A stretch of DNA of 64,000 bases from positions 207,873,384 through 207,937,383 of the forward strand of contig CM030364.1 in assembly GCA_017893485.1 (NCBI GenBank), given 5' to 3'. Position numbers and translations under genes: made by a program. The first letter of the stretch is position 1. Each line of letters begins with the position of its first letter. Below are positions 43,342-56,662 of this stretch, one piece after another. The notes below the pieces were generated by a model. The model was given only the letters and a program-made list of their open reading frames with translations. It did not search any database and was not told the origin of the DNA. The stretch comes from Hemerocallis citrina. Taxonomy: Eukaryota > Streptophyta > Magnoliopsida > Asparagales > Asphodelaceae.

Positions 43342-45003
43342 TGATGTGAATTATTTTCAAGTGTACAAAATCGCAACAAGTAGTATAGATAAGTGAAAAG
43401 AGTGTCGAACCCACATGGACTAATTATTTTATCGAATACCAAAATTACCAGATTAACTACTATTTGGAAAATCAAAATTTTAATAAATAAAGCAACTAAA
43501 TTAATCTAAAAATCTAAACTAACAAAAGAGAACGAAAATCTGAAATTTTTGTTGTTTATTAATTGTAAAAACTAGTTCTAGGGCTTTCGATTTCACCTAG
43601 TTAATCCCACACAATTTCTAACTCCATGTGAGTAAAAATATTATTTTTCCAAGTTGTAGACCAAAATCATCAAATTATTCAATATTCTCTCTCAAGCAAT
43701 ATCAAAAATTTTCTCAACTAATTATTTGTCATAGTTCATGAACAAATTACTAATTAAAAATTCATTAAGATCTATGGATTTCTTAACGGTCACATTAACA
43801 GTGGTTCGCTCTTGTAACGGTGTCTAATTTTATTAATTCAAAATCACAAATTACCAGTTCGGTCTTTCCATGATTTAATTAATCTTACAAAAGTTGGCCA
43901 AACAACTGTAAGCATTAAGAACAAAAATCAAACACACAACTATGGAAAAATAGAAAAATAATATGGAATTAAAATTGTGTTCTCAAAACTAGGCTACATC
44001 AAACCCTAGAAAAATAAAATTAGTTCATAATAAAATTGCAACTGACAAACTTGTTCATGGATTGCATAATAAAAATTAGAAGAGAAGAAGAAAAACTCAA
44101 TTTTGCAGAAAATCCACGTATCGAAATCCGCGCTACTCTCTCACCTTTCTTCTTTGTTTATGTCCCATTCTCTCTCCTCCTTGGAAATTGTGCCGCACAC
44201 ATAGAGCGACCCAACCTCTGAGTCTCTAACGTCGCTGACGTGGCCACTAACGTCGCCTCAAAAGCCGCACCGCACACCATCTTGATTTCCGCACTGAGCC
44301 CACACGTCATCTCCTCTCTCCTCTCTTCTTTTCTGTTTCTTTCTACTACATCTCTTTTTTTAAAAATTATTATTATTATTTGTTTGTGAGGTCAGCCGTC
44401 GCTTTCCCTGTCTCGTTAAGCATGTTGTTCTCTAGAAGTTGGCTACTGTATTTATAGGGACACGAACCAGGACTATTAGGGTTTACTTTTGCATATAATC
44501 CTACATCTTCCTTTATTTCTTTCCTTTTTCTGATTTACTCTTTATTTCTTTCTTCTTTTTCTTCTCTTTCTCTTTCTTGAGGCATGTGATACACACACAA
44601 AAAAATAAAATCAGAATTTATGATTTAAAAATAAAAAAAAATTTAATTAGTTTAAATTAATTGAACTAACTAATAATCACATTAGTTCAATTAAACCCTT
44701 TTAAATTTGTTTATTTCATTTTCACCCTCTATTGACAATTAAAATTTCTATTTTTCTTTCCACATGGCCAAATTGTAGAATTCAAAATTCAACAAATCAA
44801 TAAAAAATAATCAATCATTTTCCTTACTTTCTTTGTTAATTTTTACTTAAAATATTCACATTTTGAATTAAAAATCTTATTCCTTCAAAAATAATTAATT
44901 AACTGAAATCTATGGAAATAAGATAAATTATTAACAATAGACGAATACAAGCAATTTTTATGGGTAATGAGTACAAATATTTATATAAAAATTAGACACA
45001 TCA
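43342..45003 (-). repeat. Athila-2 3' LTR (1,662 bp)
   Basis: Same inverted ends (TGATGTG / CACATCA) and same internal order as the Athila-1 LTR. A minus-strand TATA (CTATAAATA, 44457-44449) separates ~545 bp of U3 from R/U5. The adjacent AATACCCCCAAACTT (45004-45018) is the complement of the GTTTGGGGGTATT polypurine tract. Confidence 0.92.
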
Positions 45004-46292
45004 AATACCCCCAAACTTAAAATTTTTCTTGCCCTCGAGCAAGGGTAAAATAAAGGAATAATAAACAATAATAGGCTCAACTCATCACACTAAGAGATCT
45101 TATCATGCAAGCATCAAAATTTCAATTTAAAACATGAACAATAGCAAATAAAGTAAAACCCAGCATACTCACTTTTTCCAGTGCAATTATTCATTCATAA
45201 TTCCAAACCCAGTCATATTTGTCATGTAATTAATGTAATTATAGCATGTAACAACTCCATCTGTGATTACCCCTTCTCACTACTAAAAACCGAGTAGCAA
45301 AGTAAAGTTTTTTTTGGGTATCTCTCTAAGTTTTTCCTTGTCTTTTAACGCGAATGCAAACATTTGTGATGAATTCACCCGGTTACTCAACAAGTCACAA
45401 ACTTAAAGTGCTTTTGCATACTCATATTTCAAGTTGCCGTTTGACGTAAAAGTAAATATTGGTGATGAATACCCCTAGTTACTATGTAACTCAAAACATT
45501 GGAGTAGATAGAATTTTATTCATTAAACTATTTGATCATTATCACTCTATTTACTTAAACTCTATTAGGACTAGATTAAAGGGGATAATCACAAGAAAAA
45601 GCATCGCATTTCTTTTATGTATAATCACATGACTCACGATTTTGTAAGAAATTTTGAATTTCAATAATCTTAAAGTAAATAAGTATGCTTAATCTTGCTT
45701 TATAAGAAATTGTCTATCCTAAAAAAACTTATTTCAATGCTTTAGCACAATAAGGAACTCAAAAGTGTTATGGTAAGCCTAATTGCAAGACTTGTTTTGT
45801 TTTTATTTTCAAATATATTTATAAAAAAATATTTACCCTTACCCCCAAACTTGAATATCACATTGTCCTCAATGGGAAAGGAAAAAAGAAAAAACAAAAG
45901 GAATGTGAAAAGTTCATAATTTCTCCCCTGATTCGTGTTAAAATTCTGGACGCACAACGTTGATTGTTTCAATGATATCTGGAGCTGTAGATGTCCAAAT
46001 TGCCCGATTTTTTTTGTTCTGGGAAGCTAAGACAATTTTCTATGATCGGTATTTTATACACTTTTCCAGATTCGGACTGTAACCTGCTAAAAAACAGCCA
46101 TCAATGTCGGTCCAGAAAATAGCTCCGCCCGGCAACTTCCAAACTCATGCAATCCTATAAAATAAAATCAAAAATTAAAATTAAAGTAAACTAAAAAGAA
46201 AAAGCAAATCTAATGTAGTAAAAAAAAACATGGGTTGCCTCCTAAGAAGCACTAAGTTTTAAATCTTCAGCCATATTTGATAGCAAAGATGG
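45004..46292 (-). other. Athila-2 3' non-coding region
   Basis: No coding frame of note. It holds the polypurine tract at 45004-45018, a CTTGCCCTCGAGCAAG near-hairpin (about 45030-45045), two diverged copies of a GTGATGAATNCNCC-type segment (45368 and 45452) and GGGTTGCCTCCTAAGAAGCA near 46236, which I know from other Athila elements. An env-like ORF is not visible. Confidence 0.6.
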
Positions 46293-47400
46293 TTATGTAA
46301 TGCCAAGATTCAATAACTTAAGAACATCTTTTCTAATAACTTTCTTCATGTTTGGATTAGGATTTCTTTGAGCATCCCCCAAGCTAGATGGCAGTGGTTG
46401 AAGCTTGAGTTTAAGCCATTTCTTTCTTGATGATGGCGTTCTTGATATCCCCACCTCCTTGAATGTTAGCTGAGAAGAAAAATTAATAGATGGTGCAACT
46501 TGAACGTATTCCAAAATATTTTCTTTCTCAGATTGAAGTGTTGCTGAATTTGTTGGACACACTTTAATTGGTAATTTCTCAACTTCCGCTCTATGTGTCT
46601 CTCCCACAATTAGAATAGTTTCACAAACTTTAAAACATGAGTGAGCTTTAGCAACAACCTCCATGGATTTAAAAACACCAAACATTACTTGCTCATCCTC
46701 AACCCTCAAAATAAGTTTTCCTTGTTGGATATCAATTCAAGCTCTCCTCATTGCTAGAAAATGTTGCCCCAAAATTAACGAAATTTGTTCATCTTCCTTC
46801 ATATCAAGCACTACGAAATCAACTGGAAATATGAACCTGTCTACCTTTACCAAAACATCTTCAATTATTCCTCTTGTGTACTTGATAGATATGTCCGCCA
46901 ATTGCAAAGAAATTGTAGTGGGCTTTGCTTCTACAATATCTAGTTTCCTGAAAACCGAAAAATGCATAAGATTAATACTTGCTCCTAAATCACATAATGT
47001 TTTATGAAAAGAAGAATTTCTAATAGTGCAAGGAATTGTAAAACTCCCTGGATCTTTAAGTTTAGGAGGCAGCTTCTTTTGTAAAATTACACTACCCTCT
47101 TCGGTTACCATAACTGTTTCATGCTCCTCCAACTTCCACTTGTTTGATAAAATGTCCTTCAAAAATTTACCATATTTAGGCATTTGTTATAAAGCTTCAA
47201 TAAGAGAAATATTAATATGCAGTTGCTTAAAAATATTTAAAAATTTTGAAAACTAATTATCAAGCTTGTTCTTTTTAAGTCTTTGTGGAAAAGGAATAGG
47301 TGGATCATAAGGTGAATTAGGATAAGTGTCAGAATTGAACTCCCCTGAAATTGTTTGGCTTGAAACTCCTTAATCCTTCTTAGAATGGTAATTGGCCACC
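46293..47400 (-). pseudogene. Athila-2 protease region
   Basis: From 47400 leftward: SSQTISGEFNSDTYPNSPYD, PPIPFPQRLKKNKLDN, stop, FSKFLNIFKQLHIN, a stop in EAL-QMPKYGKFL, then the open frame 47183-46737 with KLPPKLKDPGSFTIPCT, the active site DLGASINLMHFSVFRKL and ISLILGQHFLAMRRA (ILGRPFLA in Athila-1), stop, and the frame 46709-46293. The latter jumps from LQPLPSSLGD to AQRNPNPNMKKVIRKDVL, omitting about 65 residues present in Athila-1, and ends at LLNLGIT before the RT domain. The glycine/arginine changes in the flap make activity unlikely. Confidence 0.88.
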
Positions 47401-47713
47401 TGCTGCATTTGTTCCTCCACAATTTGCTCGATCTCACTTTACTTTTCAACCACATTTTGGTCAGTAATTTCTTCTTGTGGCTGCTCAATTGTTCTCCCAA
47501 TTCTTAGTGTTATTACTTTGACATGCTTCTGGGATTTGTTACGGTATTACTGGGTAAGGTTCCTGTTGTTCTCTCTTTGAGAATATTTAAAAGTTGACCA
47601 ATCTGAACCTCAAGATTGCGAATTGAAGCTGAAGTTGAAGTTATAACATTTTGGATTGCCAAATCTGTGTTTTGCATGTATTGCATGAACATCTCAAGTC
47701 TCGGCTTCTTGTC

Positions 47714-48348
47714 TTACTGTGGAAAATTTTGAGGTGGTCTAATTGCTCCTTGATTGTTGTTCCATGAAAAATTGGGGTGGTTTCTCCATCTTGTGTTATA
47801 CGTATTCGAATAAGGATTGTTTTGATGCTGAAAATTAGACACGTAATTTGCTTGATAGGACTGTGGGTGAGAAAATGGGTTCCCCACTTGGTAATCTGTA
47901 CTTGAGTGATTTCCTACACAAATATCACAAATCATATTAGTTTGAATAGCATTAAAATTCATACTACCTATTTGTTTTTATAAAATATCAATTTTTGCTG
48001 TTAAAGTAGTAACCGGATCAAGTTCAAAAATTCCAGCCACTTTTCTTGGCATTGTACTCTCTGGAGACCAGTGGTAATTATTACATGCCATCTCCTCTGA
48101 AAGCTCACAGACTACTTCATGAGTGTTGCTCATAAGTGTACCTCCAGTTGCTGCGTCAACCATAGATCGATTTGTAATTCCCAAACCATTATAGAATATT
48201 TAAATTTGTAGTCATTTCGGAAGATCATGATGAGGACACTTTTTCAATAACTCTTTATACCTCTCCCATGTATCATACAAAGCCCAGTCTCAAATTGAGT
48301 GAATGTGGTAATGTCATTCCTTAGCTTCGCGATTTTTGCCGGTGGAAA
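47714..48348 (-). pseudogene. gag: Athila-2 gag, C-terminal part
   Basis: The frame 48184-47978 gives MGITNRSMVDAATGGTLMSN, THEVVCELSEEMACNNYHWS and AGIFELDPVTTLTAKIDIL. After a stop near 47975, 47962-47714 gives MNFNAIQTNMICDICVGNHS, STDYQVGNPFSHPQSYQANY and the Asn/Gln/Pro-rich tail NPYSNTYNTRWRNHPNFSWN. The CCHC knuckle has lost its last Cys (CDICVGNHSSTDY). 48348-48185 is the degenerate capsid core, which continues at 51680 beyond A5. 47401-47713 is the broken Gag/Pol linker. Confidence 0.87.
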
Positions 48349-48984
48349 TGTAACACCCCGAATTCCATATACAACTGAATTCGAAGTTCCACAAGATCTT
48401 GACACTTCTTTTGTACAATTTTATAAGGAAATAAAAACCTTTTGTTACATCAGAGTTTACAATTACATTACATATTTACAGCGGAAGTAATTTACAACAA
48501 TTTACATGAATTGAAATGTACAACTCTTGAATCAATCTTTAATCAGCATGCATTCTTTAGTCTTGTTAATCACTTTACCCTGCATAAAAACTGTGGGCGC
48601 ATCAGTTGCTTACAACCGACGAAATATTATACACGGCTATACTCTCTATGCCGAAATAGTATAACGATTCTCAAATACTTAAACAATCACAAACTTTATC
48701 ACAAACATAACTACAAGGGACTATCCTATAGATGTCGTGTCGTGCGTTGCACTTAGTCCTTAATGCAGTTGTTTATATTAGATGACACTAATGCGCATAT
48801 GTTCAGATTCTATGCATCCCATACTACATAGGTCTGAGGACAAGCCCTTAACCATTCTTCATCTTGTAGGGTTCAATCCCTCGTCATGACTTAAACTACT
48901 ACTGTAACTACGATAAGTATCCTAGATGTTCTATGAGTTACGAGCTCATGTCCAGACAGCCTAGAGGGGAATCCCACGTCATTT

Positions 48985-49127
48985 TACGATGCATCGTGAA
49001 GAACCTATGGACAATTCAGCCTCCGTCATGGAACATGACACCACCCGCAATCACCAAACACCCCACGAGCATCGCCTGTGGTACGGACTTCTGGAGACAT
49101 ATCCACATCATGTCACAACGCATCGTG
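48985..49127 (-). other. Paired hairpins of family A, copy A5
   Basis: TACGA-TGCA-TCGTG at 48985-48998 (outer T-G wobble) and CACAA-CGCA-TCGTG at 49114-49127 (one mismatch). Stem type matches A2 rather than A1, A3 or A4. Confidence 0.5.
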
Positions 49128-49927
49128 AAGACAGCCTATGAATACTCTCACACCGTAACTCTGAGGCCCTCATATTCGTGTTTTTCTCTTATCTTCATCA
49201 CGTATGTATCTAATTCTTAGTTATTTGAATCATGAACAAAATCAATTCTCTAGAGTTAGCCCTTCCACTATACCGGTCTTAACCATTCGTTCACTACGAC
49301 CCAAATCTTGGTCCTTTCATTCCAAACTTCATTTCAATTCATTTCTTTTCAATGCCGGTATGATATTTAGCTACACTCTAGTTCTCAATTTCAATTCACA
49401 ATCGCGAAATTGAGTCTTTTATACTCATAAATTCTTTTTCATGATTTACATTTAACAATGGTTTCCGTTCTTGTCTATGAATCAAATCTCATACATATAG
49501 TTCAATCGAAATTCATATATTTCGTAACCCAAGTTAATCTCTATAAATCCATTTAACTCATGTACTACCGTTCATTTCCTTTATTCAACTCAAAAGGCCA
49601 CAAATCGTATTTTCATTCACAAACAATACCCAATTTAACAATGAGAGTCCATAGATAACGCGTTTAAATCTTCTTTTATTCAAAACTTCTCTTTTATCAC
49701 TTAACATAATTTTTCTCATACAATAAATTACTTTTATAATTTTTCCAAAGGTAAATTCCATAGGATTCTACACGATTTTCACTTCTAACTCACTTTTATT
49801 TAGTCAAAATAGTACCCAAATATTTTTCATAGGATTTACTTTCTTTTATAATAATTTACATTTTTTTTCGTTTTTTTAAAGTCAAATATTTAATTTAAAA
49901 CTAAAAAAAAATCAAATATTTCCAAAA

Positions 49928-50172
49928 CTGCCGAGCTCAGGTTTTGAACCCGCGACCTGAGAGAAGCCAACCGCAACCGCAAGCCAACTGGACTAGGGTG
50001 CAACCACGGTAAGTGTAGGGAATAAATGAATAAGTATTTGGGTTTTCAGGTTCTGGGTTTATTCAAAAATTTAGGAATAAAAGCAGAGCATTGGTTTCGA
50101 ACTCGAGACCACGGGGGTCACCCGAACACTACAGTAGCGCCCAGCACACTCAACCAATTGGTCTAAGAGACC
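49928..50172 (-). repeat. Two tRNA-like modules in A5
   Basis: Minus strand. Module 1 (50172-50091) has TAGACCAATTGG and AGTTCGAAACC at A- and B-box positions with CTACTGTAG between. Module 2 (50008-49928) has TAGTCCAGTTGGC and GGGTTCAAAACC. A5 thus carries the same dimer as A3 and A4, in the same sense as the LTR. Confidence 0.6.
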
Positions 50173-51679
50173 AGATTGTCACAAAGAGGATTGGGATAGT
50201 TTTGATCCAATTCGTTGCTCTCTACTAATTATTAAAATTTCCCAAAACGATTTTTTTTATTTTTCTTCTCTTTTTGAAACATAACTTTCCAGATTTTAAA
50301 ATATATATAAACACAGTAAACCAGTATTTTTAAATTCATTATTTGCTTATAAAACATGCATTTTTTATCTTATTTTATGTTCTATGTCCATAATTTCGAC
50401 ATTGAGAACAAATCATATTTGCACACATTTTGAAATTTAAATTTCTACAAAAATACTTCATTACTTCATTCATTCATTTATTAGTCAATCACATTAATTT
50501 AGAACACCAAAAATTCCTTTCTTGCTACAATGAGATCACTCACAAATAACCAAATCAATTTCATATGAAGTATTCAATTTTGTCTCATGTATATCGATTT
50601 TCTTCACACAACATGTTTCTTAAATATCTAGCATGGCAAAATATGATATCTCCTAGCATTTTAATTCATAATTTATCAACTAGCAATCATTTCAACAAAC
50701 ATATTCTAAATTATCAATTCATCTCTACATAAGCAGACATGGGGCCTTCACTTAAGTTTTCATTAATCATTCTATCAAAGAATTCCTAGCATGGTAACTA
50801 TAATTAAAAGCATGAGAAACACCCACTATTTGGAGAAAACAAATAGAAAGCTCCTAGAAAGCTCCTAGAAATCTCCAAGAAAGCACGAATGGATCCTTCT
50901 CCTCCTAGATTGTGCCTCAAAGGTGTCTCCTCCTCCTTGGTGTAGCAAACCTGAGCTCCCCCTCCTTGGATGTAGTCCGGCCTCTCCTTGGATGAGCACA
51001 CCCATACAAAAACTCCTCAATCTTTTACTCACCATAAACTCTCAATCTATTCTCTCTCTAATCTTTTCTTTCTTAATCAATTTTCTAGTGTACTAAATGA
51101 GAAGACCTAGGGGGTATTTATAAATTTTTTTGGGTGAGAATAGATGGCTAGGATTAAATCAAATGGTTAGAGATCAAAGGTTAGGATGAGTTAGGAAGTT
51201 GTAGCAACTACCCATGATGAGATAACTCTCTCTCCACTAGCTCCATCTCTCCCTCTCTCTTTGTCCATTATCCCATCCTGCCTTGAAAGGAGGTGTGCAT
51301 TGCACACTCCATTGTATGCATATACCACCTAGTGTCCCTCATTTACAAATTTTTTCATGTGACAAATTTAATTGTCCATGAAATGAGTCTACACTACAAG
51401 TTAGACCATTTCAAAAGAGAATTAAAGTAAATGGGCTCACTAATGGGCCAAAACTAACCATGGGCTTAAATAATTAATTTAATTAGTAAAATAGAGTGGG
51501 CTTAAAGACAATTAAGCCTAGATTTTAATTAGGCTTTTAAAGAGAATATTTTTTTGAAAAAATAAAGGAAACAAATACTATATAAAAATATTTTATAAAG
51601 GAAGTTATACAAATGAAATCATACGTGCACAACACGTAAAATCACAAAAAATCTCATAAATGAAAACTAGGGTGTTACA

Positions 51680-51764
51680 GGAAAATACTTAGCTAGAATT
51701 TTTTGTGCAAGTCTCTGCCAAGTAGTAATAACACCCGGTGGTAGAAAATTTAGCCAAGCCTTCG
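51680..51764 (-). pseudogene. gag: Athila-2 gag, short piece between A5 and Tekay-D
   Basis: The minus strand encodes KAWLNFLPPGVITTW, RLAQKILAKYFP, equivalent to Athila-1 ALLNSLPQGAITTWEGLAQ and FLAKYFPP. A5 enters on its left and Tekay-D on its right. Confidence 0.85.
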
Positions 51765-51969
51765 TGTAACCCCTGTTTTACCAAAAACGTATTTTTTTGT
51801 ATTTTTTGTATTTAAAATTTTCGCAAATTATTTTTTCGGTTTTCATATTCTTATGTTAAAATGTATTCTTGGATCTTCCGTTAAAATCTATTTATAATCG
51901 ATGATTTTATTTGTGGCTATTTTCCAATGAATTTATGTAGTAATTCAAATCCTATTATTTTTGTTACTA

Positions 51970-52013
<44 letters not shown>

Positions 52014-53229
52014 TCGGTTATTCTAATTATTATTATTATTATTATTATTCTTTTAACTCGACCAAAATAAAATGTATCTTGCAAATTATATATAGCCATT
52101 TATTTTGAAAGCCACTTATTTTTTTTTATTATTATTATTTTGAGTATTAACTAATTTAGTATATTATTATTTAATTTTCCTTATTGGATAATCCATTACC
52201 CTTATTTAAAACCCTACAAACCCCAACACCCATTATCATAACTACCCAATAGCCCATTTACTCACAACCTGATTCCCCATAACCCATTCTCTTAATCCCC
52301 AACCGTTATATATACCTAAACCCAACTACCCGATACCTTGTCCCCAGCCCGTCAGCAACACCCCTAACCCTAATATCCCTTAACCGGTATCTATATATAT
52401 ACCCAACTATTGTTATCAGCCTGTTCATCTTCCACATTAAACTCAACCGCCTTCCTTCCTGTTCTTCATCCCGTCACCCATGCACCCCCTCTTAGCCACC
52501 TTCTCATGTTACTGTTTCGTCTTCCATCTCTCCCAACCCATCATCTTCCACCCACTGCAACCCTGCCTGTGAGTGAACCCATCCCTCTCTCGCTCTCACC
52601 TCTCTCCCGATCGCTCCCTGCCTTCGCTCTCTAGATCGCCGATAGCCCCTGCGCTACCCTCACCCTGCAGCAGCCGCCGGCCACTCCCTGGTCGACGACG
52701 CAGTGCCCAGTGCCGACTGTAGCGCCCCGATTTCCGATACTGGAAAACCGTGACACGAGCCAAGACCTTTTCTTCAATTAGTGACAATACACAGAAAAAC
52801 AGGAGAATTTAAAACTTTTTATTCAATACACAATGTGTTACAAGTCTGAATACTGTACAACTGTAATATCTTACAATGGAGTTACAATATTGCCTTTACA
52901 TTTCTAAGTATTACAACCTTCACATCTTACATCAGAGTACTTCTTAACTAATACAGAATCAATACATATTTTGCAGCGGAACTAAACTTAATACTGACTC
53001 CTTGCTTTCCTTGCCTTGAGTCCTCCTGAATATCGCCTTTGTACCTCGGCGATCCAGTACCTATGGAAGTGGGGACGTCAGTATTCACTGACGCTTAAAG
53101 GCTGATCATATAGCAGCGAATCTCCAAACAATATACAAAATATACAAACATAGCAATGGTGTCGGTGTAGTTTAAGTGTACGTGAGTGCTATGACTAGAC
53201 TCTAATGTGATACTTAAGTAGAACTAGGA

Positions 53230-53900
53230 CACTCCTATGCTAATATCCGGGATTTGAACCCGCGTTATGAATTCTAACTGTACACAACCCGTTCCTGACA
53301 CCCACCCACGGCAGTTCAGGAATTAACAGTGCGAGATACGCAACCCGTGTCCTCAACCTGTGAGACGGCACCGTACGTATCCCTTTGACGGGAAGGTAGA
53401 ACTAGGATGCTTCCTATTCTAATGTCAGCGAGTCTCCGAAAGTAACATGCAGCCCATAAATACATGCGACTCCATCTCAAGCCGTTTCTCCATATATAGG
53501 GATTTGAACCCGCGTTATGAATTCTAATTGTACACAACCTGTTCCTGACACCTACACGTAACTCGCGAGGCTGCAGATGTGGTCATGTGCCACTGTTGCA
53601 TTTCGCCCGTGGTGTCTATGTTCGCCACCGCGACCCGGCTAACCGGACCTCACTCAAATTAGACGATCCCGACGTATCGGGTGTCATTACAAAAATCAAA
53701 CCATAGAGTTTCGCAAGCGCAGGGTAGCACGAAGCCTACCCTGTGGCACTCTCTGGGGTATCGCAAGCGCAGGACTGCACAATGCATCCTGTGGCACCCC
53801 TAGCCACGGTACTTCAGGAATTAACAGCGCGAGATACGCAACCCGTGTCCTCAACTTGTGAGACGGCACCGTACGTATCCCTTTGACAGGAAGGTACAAC
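53230..53900. repeat. Direct duplications in F
   Basis: GGGATTTGAACCCGCGTTATG and about 35 bp after it occur at 53249 and 53501. A second segment (AGGAATTAACAGYGCGAGATA through CCCTTTGACRGGAAGGTA, about 85 bp) occurs at 53318 and 53816. The complement of the first has the B-box-like GGGTTCAAATCC. Confidence 0.85.
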
Positions 53901-54404
53901 CCGGTACACCTCCTATGATCTGGCTCAAGAGACGAGTTAGTGTCGGGGCCCCCTACAACTGACCCCTCTCTCCCGGCAAAAGGGTTTAAGTAAACTGATC
54001 CTTATAAGTCACTATCCTAGTGATGTCCCTGACTCGAACAATCCTAGGGATGACGATATTATAACACAACATGCTAGGCCTTAAATTAGGCTTCGCAAAA
54101 CAACTCTACTAGGCCGCTCAACCTAGATTTACCAGAATCCTTCAGGACCCAGTTCGTGGCTCATCGATCCAAGACTTTGGCCGTTGCGAATATATACGCA
54201 CGCCGCTACCCTAGACTTGGATTCTGTCTATACTCCGGTCCTCGATCAACCTACCCTGGTTAAGATTCGACGGTACACAAGGAGCGACTCCTCCACAGTT
54301 CCTTAGGGTAGAAACACATGTCTTGATGGTCGATAGCCCTTAGGGTGGTAACATCACCCTAGATAGCACAACTAACTGTGTACTAGCTAACAAGCTATAC
54401 ACGA

Positions 54405-54645
54405 GTAATAACCACATACGAGCCAACTAAGCTACGTATGAAACAATAACTACCTACGAGCCAGGCGGGCCTCGTAGGAGATAACCACGTACATACCAGC
54501 CAAATAAGCTGCGTATGAGACCAACAGCTACGTACGGGCCAGTCGGGCTGCGTACGAGACAACAACCTACATACGAGCCAACTAAGCTACGTATGAGACC
54601 CACCGCTACATACGGGCCAGTCGAGCCACGTACGAGCACGACCGT
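54405..54645. repeat. Irregular repeats of TACGAGCCA/GCTACGTATGAG in F
   Basis: About eight half-units alternate CATACGAGCCAACTAAGCTA and TACGGGCCAGTCGGGCTG, giving higher-order units of about 110 bp. Confidence 0.75.
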
Positions 54646-55854
54646 GTGCAAACAACCATACAGGTAATCAATCCTAGAAGCAACCAAGCGTGCTTACTAA
54701 CAAACTTAATCTTCTACTATTAGAAGCAACAAAGGGATCTACTAGTAGTCTAAGATCGGTATTTTACTAAGGAAGAATCCGAAGGCGACATAACCGCCTT
54801 TATCGAATTAACTATCGCTAGTGGTCTTCCCGATCTTACTACTTCGACCTATAATGTCTTAGGCATGACATACACTCGTAGGCATCTTCCTAAAGTAATC
54901 CAATTACAAAATAGAACTACTCACCATCACACTCCTAAGTATGAATATGATTAATGCTTGTGTTTTCATCGAGCTTAAACATAAAAATCACTACGACCTA
55001 GACATAGAGTCTACTATAGTCAAGCGAGCATGAAAACTTACTACTTATCTTGACTAATCACCATAACACAAGCATGGATAGATAACTAATATAACATACA
55101 ATCATTCCAAGGTATAGTAGATATTCTAACATTACTCCTACAATGTTCTAATCATGTATTACTCTAGCATGGCATAGAATCCAACATAAATCACTACAAC
55201 TAGCCATGGGTAGTTTCTTTACCCTAAGCATGAACATCCTAGTATGGGTATCCTTAACTTAATATGATCAATAATTTGCATGATCCCTACTTACTTAGCA
55301 TGAATCATGGTCATTCACTAACATAGTATACACTTCTCTACCATTTATCTAGCATGGTATACAATTTGCATACAATTTAAACTAGCATGATATGCCAAAT
55401 ACTTACAATTAAGCTAGCATGATTTATCGCTTTCCAACAATTAAACTAGCATGGTATATGATTTTATCATGGATCCTACAACACTCTAGGCACAATAAAA
55501 TTTATCCAAACATTGTAGGAGACTTTTGGATTGAATCCTACACATTCTAAGCATAACTAAGTCACTAAACATAAAAGGAAACTTTAGGAATGAATCCTAC
55601 AAAATTCTAGTATAAGTGAGTTACTAAACATGATAGGAAAAGAATCCTACAACATTACCAAGCATGCTAGGAAAAGAATCCTACAACATTCTAAACGTTA
55701 AGCATGGTAGGATAAGTTTATAAAACATTCTACAATTAATTAAGCATAGAATCATGGTAGGATATTTTTATAAGTAATCCTACAACTAGCTAAGCATGGA
55801 TTATGGCTTCTAAGCATTTCTAGAAGCAAAGCTACCACTAACTAAGCATGGTAG

Positions 55855-56165
55855 GATATTTTTAAATGCAATCCTACAACTAATTAAGCATAGATATGGC
55901 TTCTAATTATTTTTAGAAGCAAAGCTACAACTAACTAAGCATGGTAAGCATAGTAGGATATTTTTAAATGCAATCCTACAACTAATTAAGCATAGATATG
56001 GCTTCTAATTATTTTTAGAAGCAAAGCTACAACTAACTAAGCATGGTAAGCATAGTAGGATATTTTTAAATGCAATCCTACAACTAATTAAGCATAGATA
56101 TGGCTTCTAATTATTTTTAGAAGCAAAGCTATAACTAACTAAGCATTGTAAACATGGTAGGATAT
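55855..56165. repeat. 102-bp tandem repeat in F, three units
   Basis: TTTAAATGCAATCCTACAAC starts at 55861, 55963 and 56065, giving a 102-bp period; adjacent copies look identical over most of their length. Weaker relatives (TCCTACAAC plus AAGCATGG) extend left to about 55480 and right to 56430. Confidence 0.88.
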
Positions 56166-56662
56166 TTTTTTGCAAAAGTCCTACAACTAACTAAACATAA
56201 AGCATGATGGGAAAACATCCTACAACTAATTAAGCATGAATATGGCTTCTAACATTTTTAGAAGTGGTCCTACAACATTAGTAGCATAAAAATGGCTTCT
56301 AACCATTTTTAGAAAAGATCCTACAACATGTGAAACATGAACATGGCTTCTAAATATTTTTAGAAGTAGTCCTACAACATTAGAAGCATAAAAATGGCTT
56401 CTAACCATTTTTATAAAAGATCCTACAACAATTTTACTACTACTACTACTTCATTCTTATCAAGAGCACCACATACAACTTACTACTACTACTACTTTAT
56501 TCACAACAAAATCACAACATAAAACTATCTATTACTACTACTTCATTCACAATAAAATCACAACATACAACTATCTATTACTACTACTACTTCATTTTAT
56601 TACATAATACTACTTATTATTTTAGCCTACTACTACTTAGTTGCTTACTAACCTTATTACCA

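Larger units (their letters stand above)
48349..51679 (-). mobile_element. Family-A solo LTR, copy A5 (3,331 bp)
   Basis: Reverse orientation, starting TGTAACACCCCGAATTCC and ending AACTAGGGTGTTACA, with a perfect 5-bp duplication GGAAA (48344-48348 and 51680-51684). Athila-1 gag has the uninterrupted GGGGAAATACTTTGCC near 3415. TATA is at 51122-51115 (minus), tRNA-like modules at 50172-49928, and hairpins at 48985-49127. No primer site or coding frame. Confidence 0.94.
43342..51764 (-). mobile_element. Athila-2: deleted Athila-lineage element
   Basis: Minus strand, seen here from its 3' LTR (43342-45003) through a non-coding 3' region, protease (46293-47400) and gag (47714-51764). A5 interrupts gag, and Tekay-D cuts gag at 51765. 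The 5' LTR should lie beyond the right edge. RT, RNase H and integrase are absent: after the first RT residues near 46293 the sequence goes straight into the 3' non-coding region. It is therefore a non-autonomous derivative, or suffered a large internal deletion. It is inserted in LTR G. Confidence 0.88.

Noticed and set aside
45030..45045. CTTGCCCTCGAGCAAG as a terminator hairpin
   Set aside because: The stem is only five clean pairs and the motif is, as far as I recall, a common part of Athila 3' regions; no evidence of a termination role.
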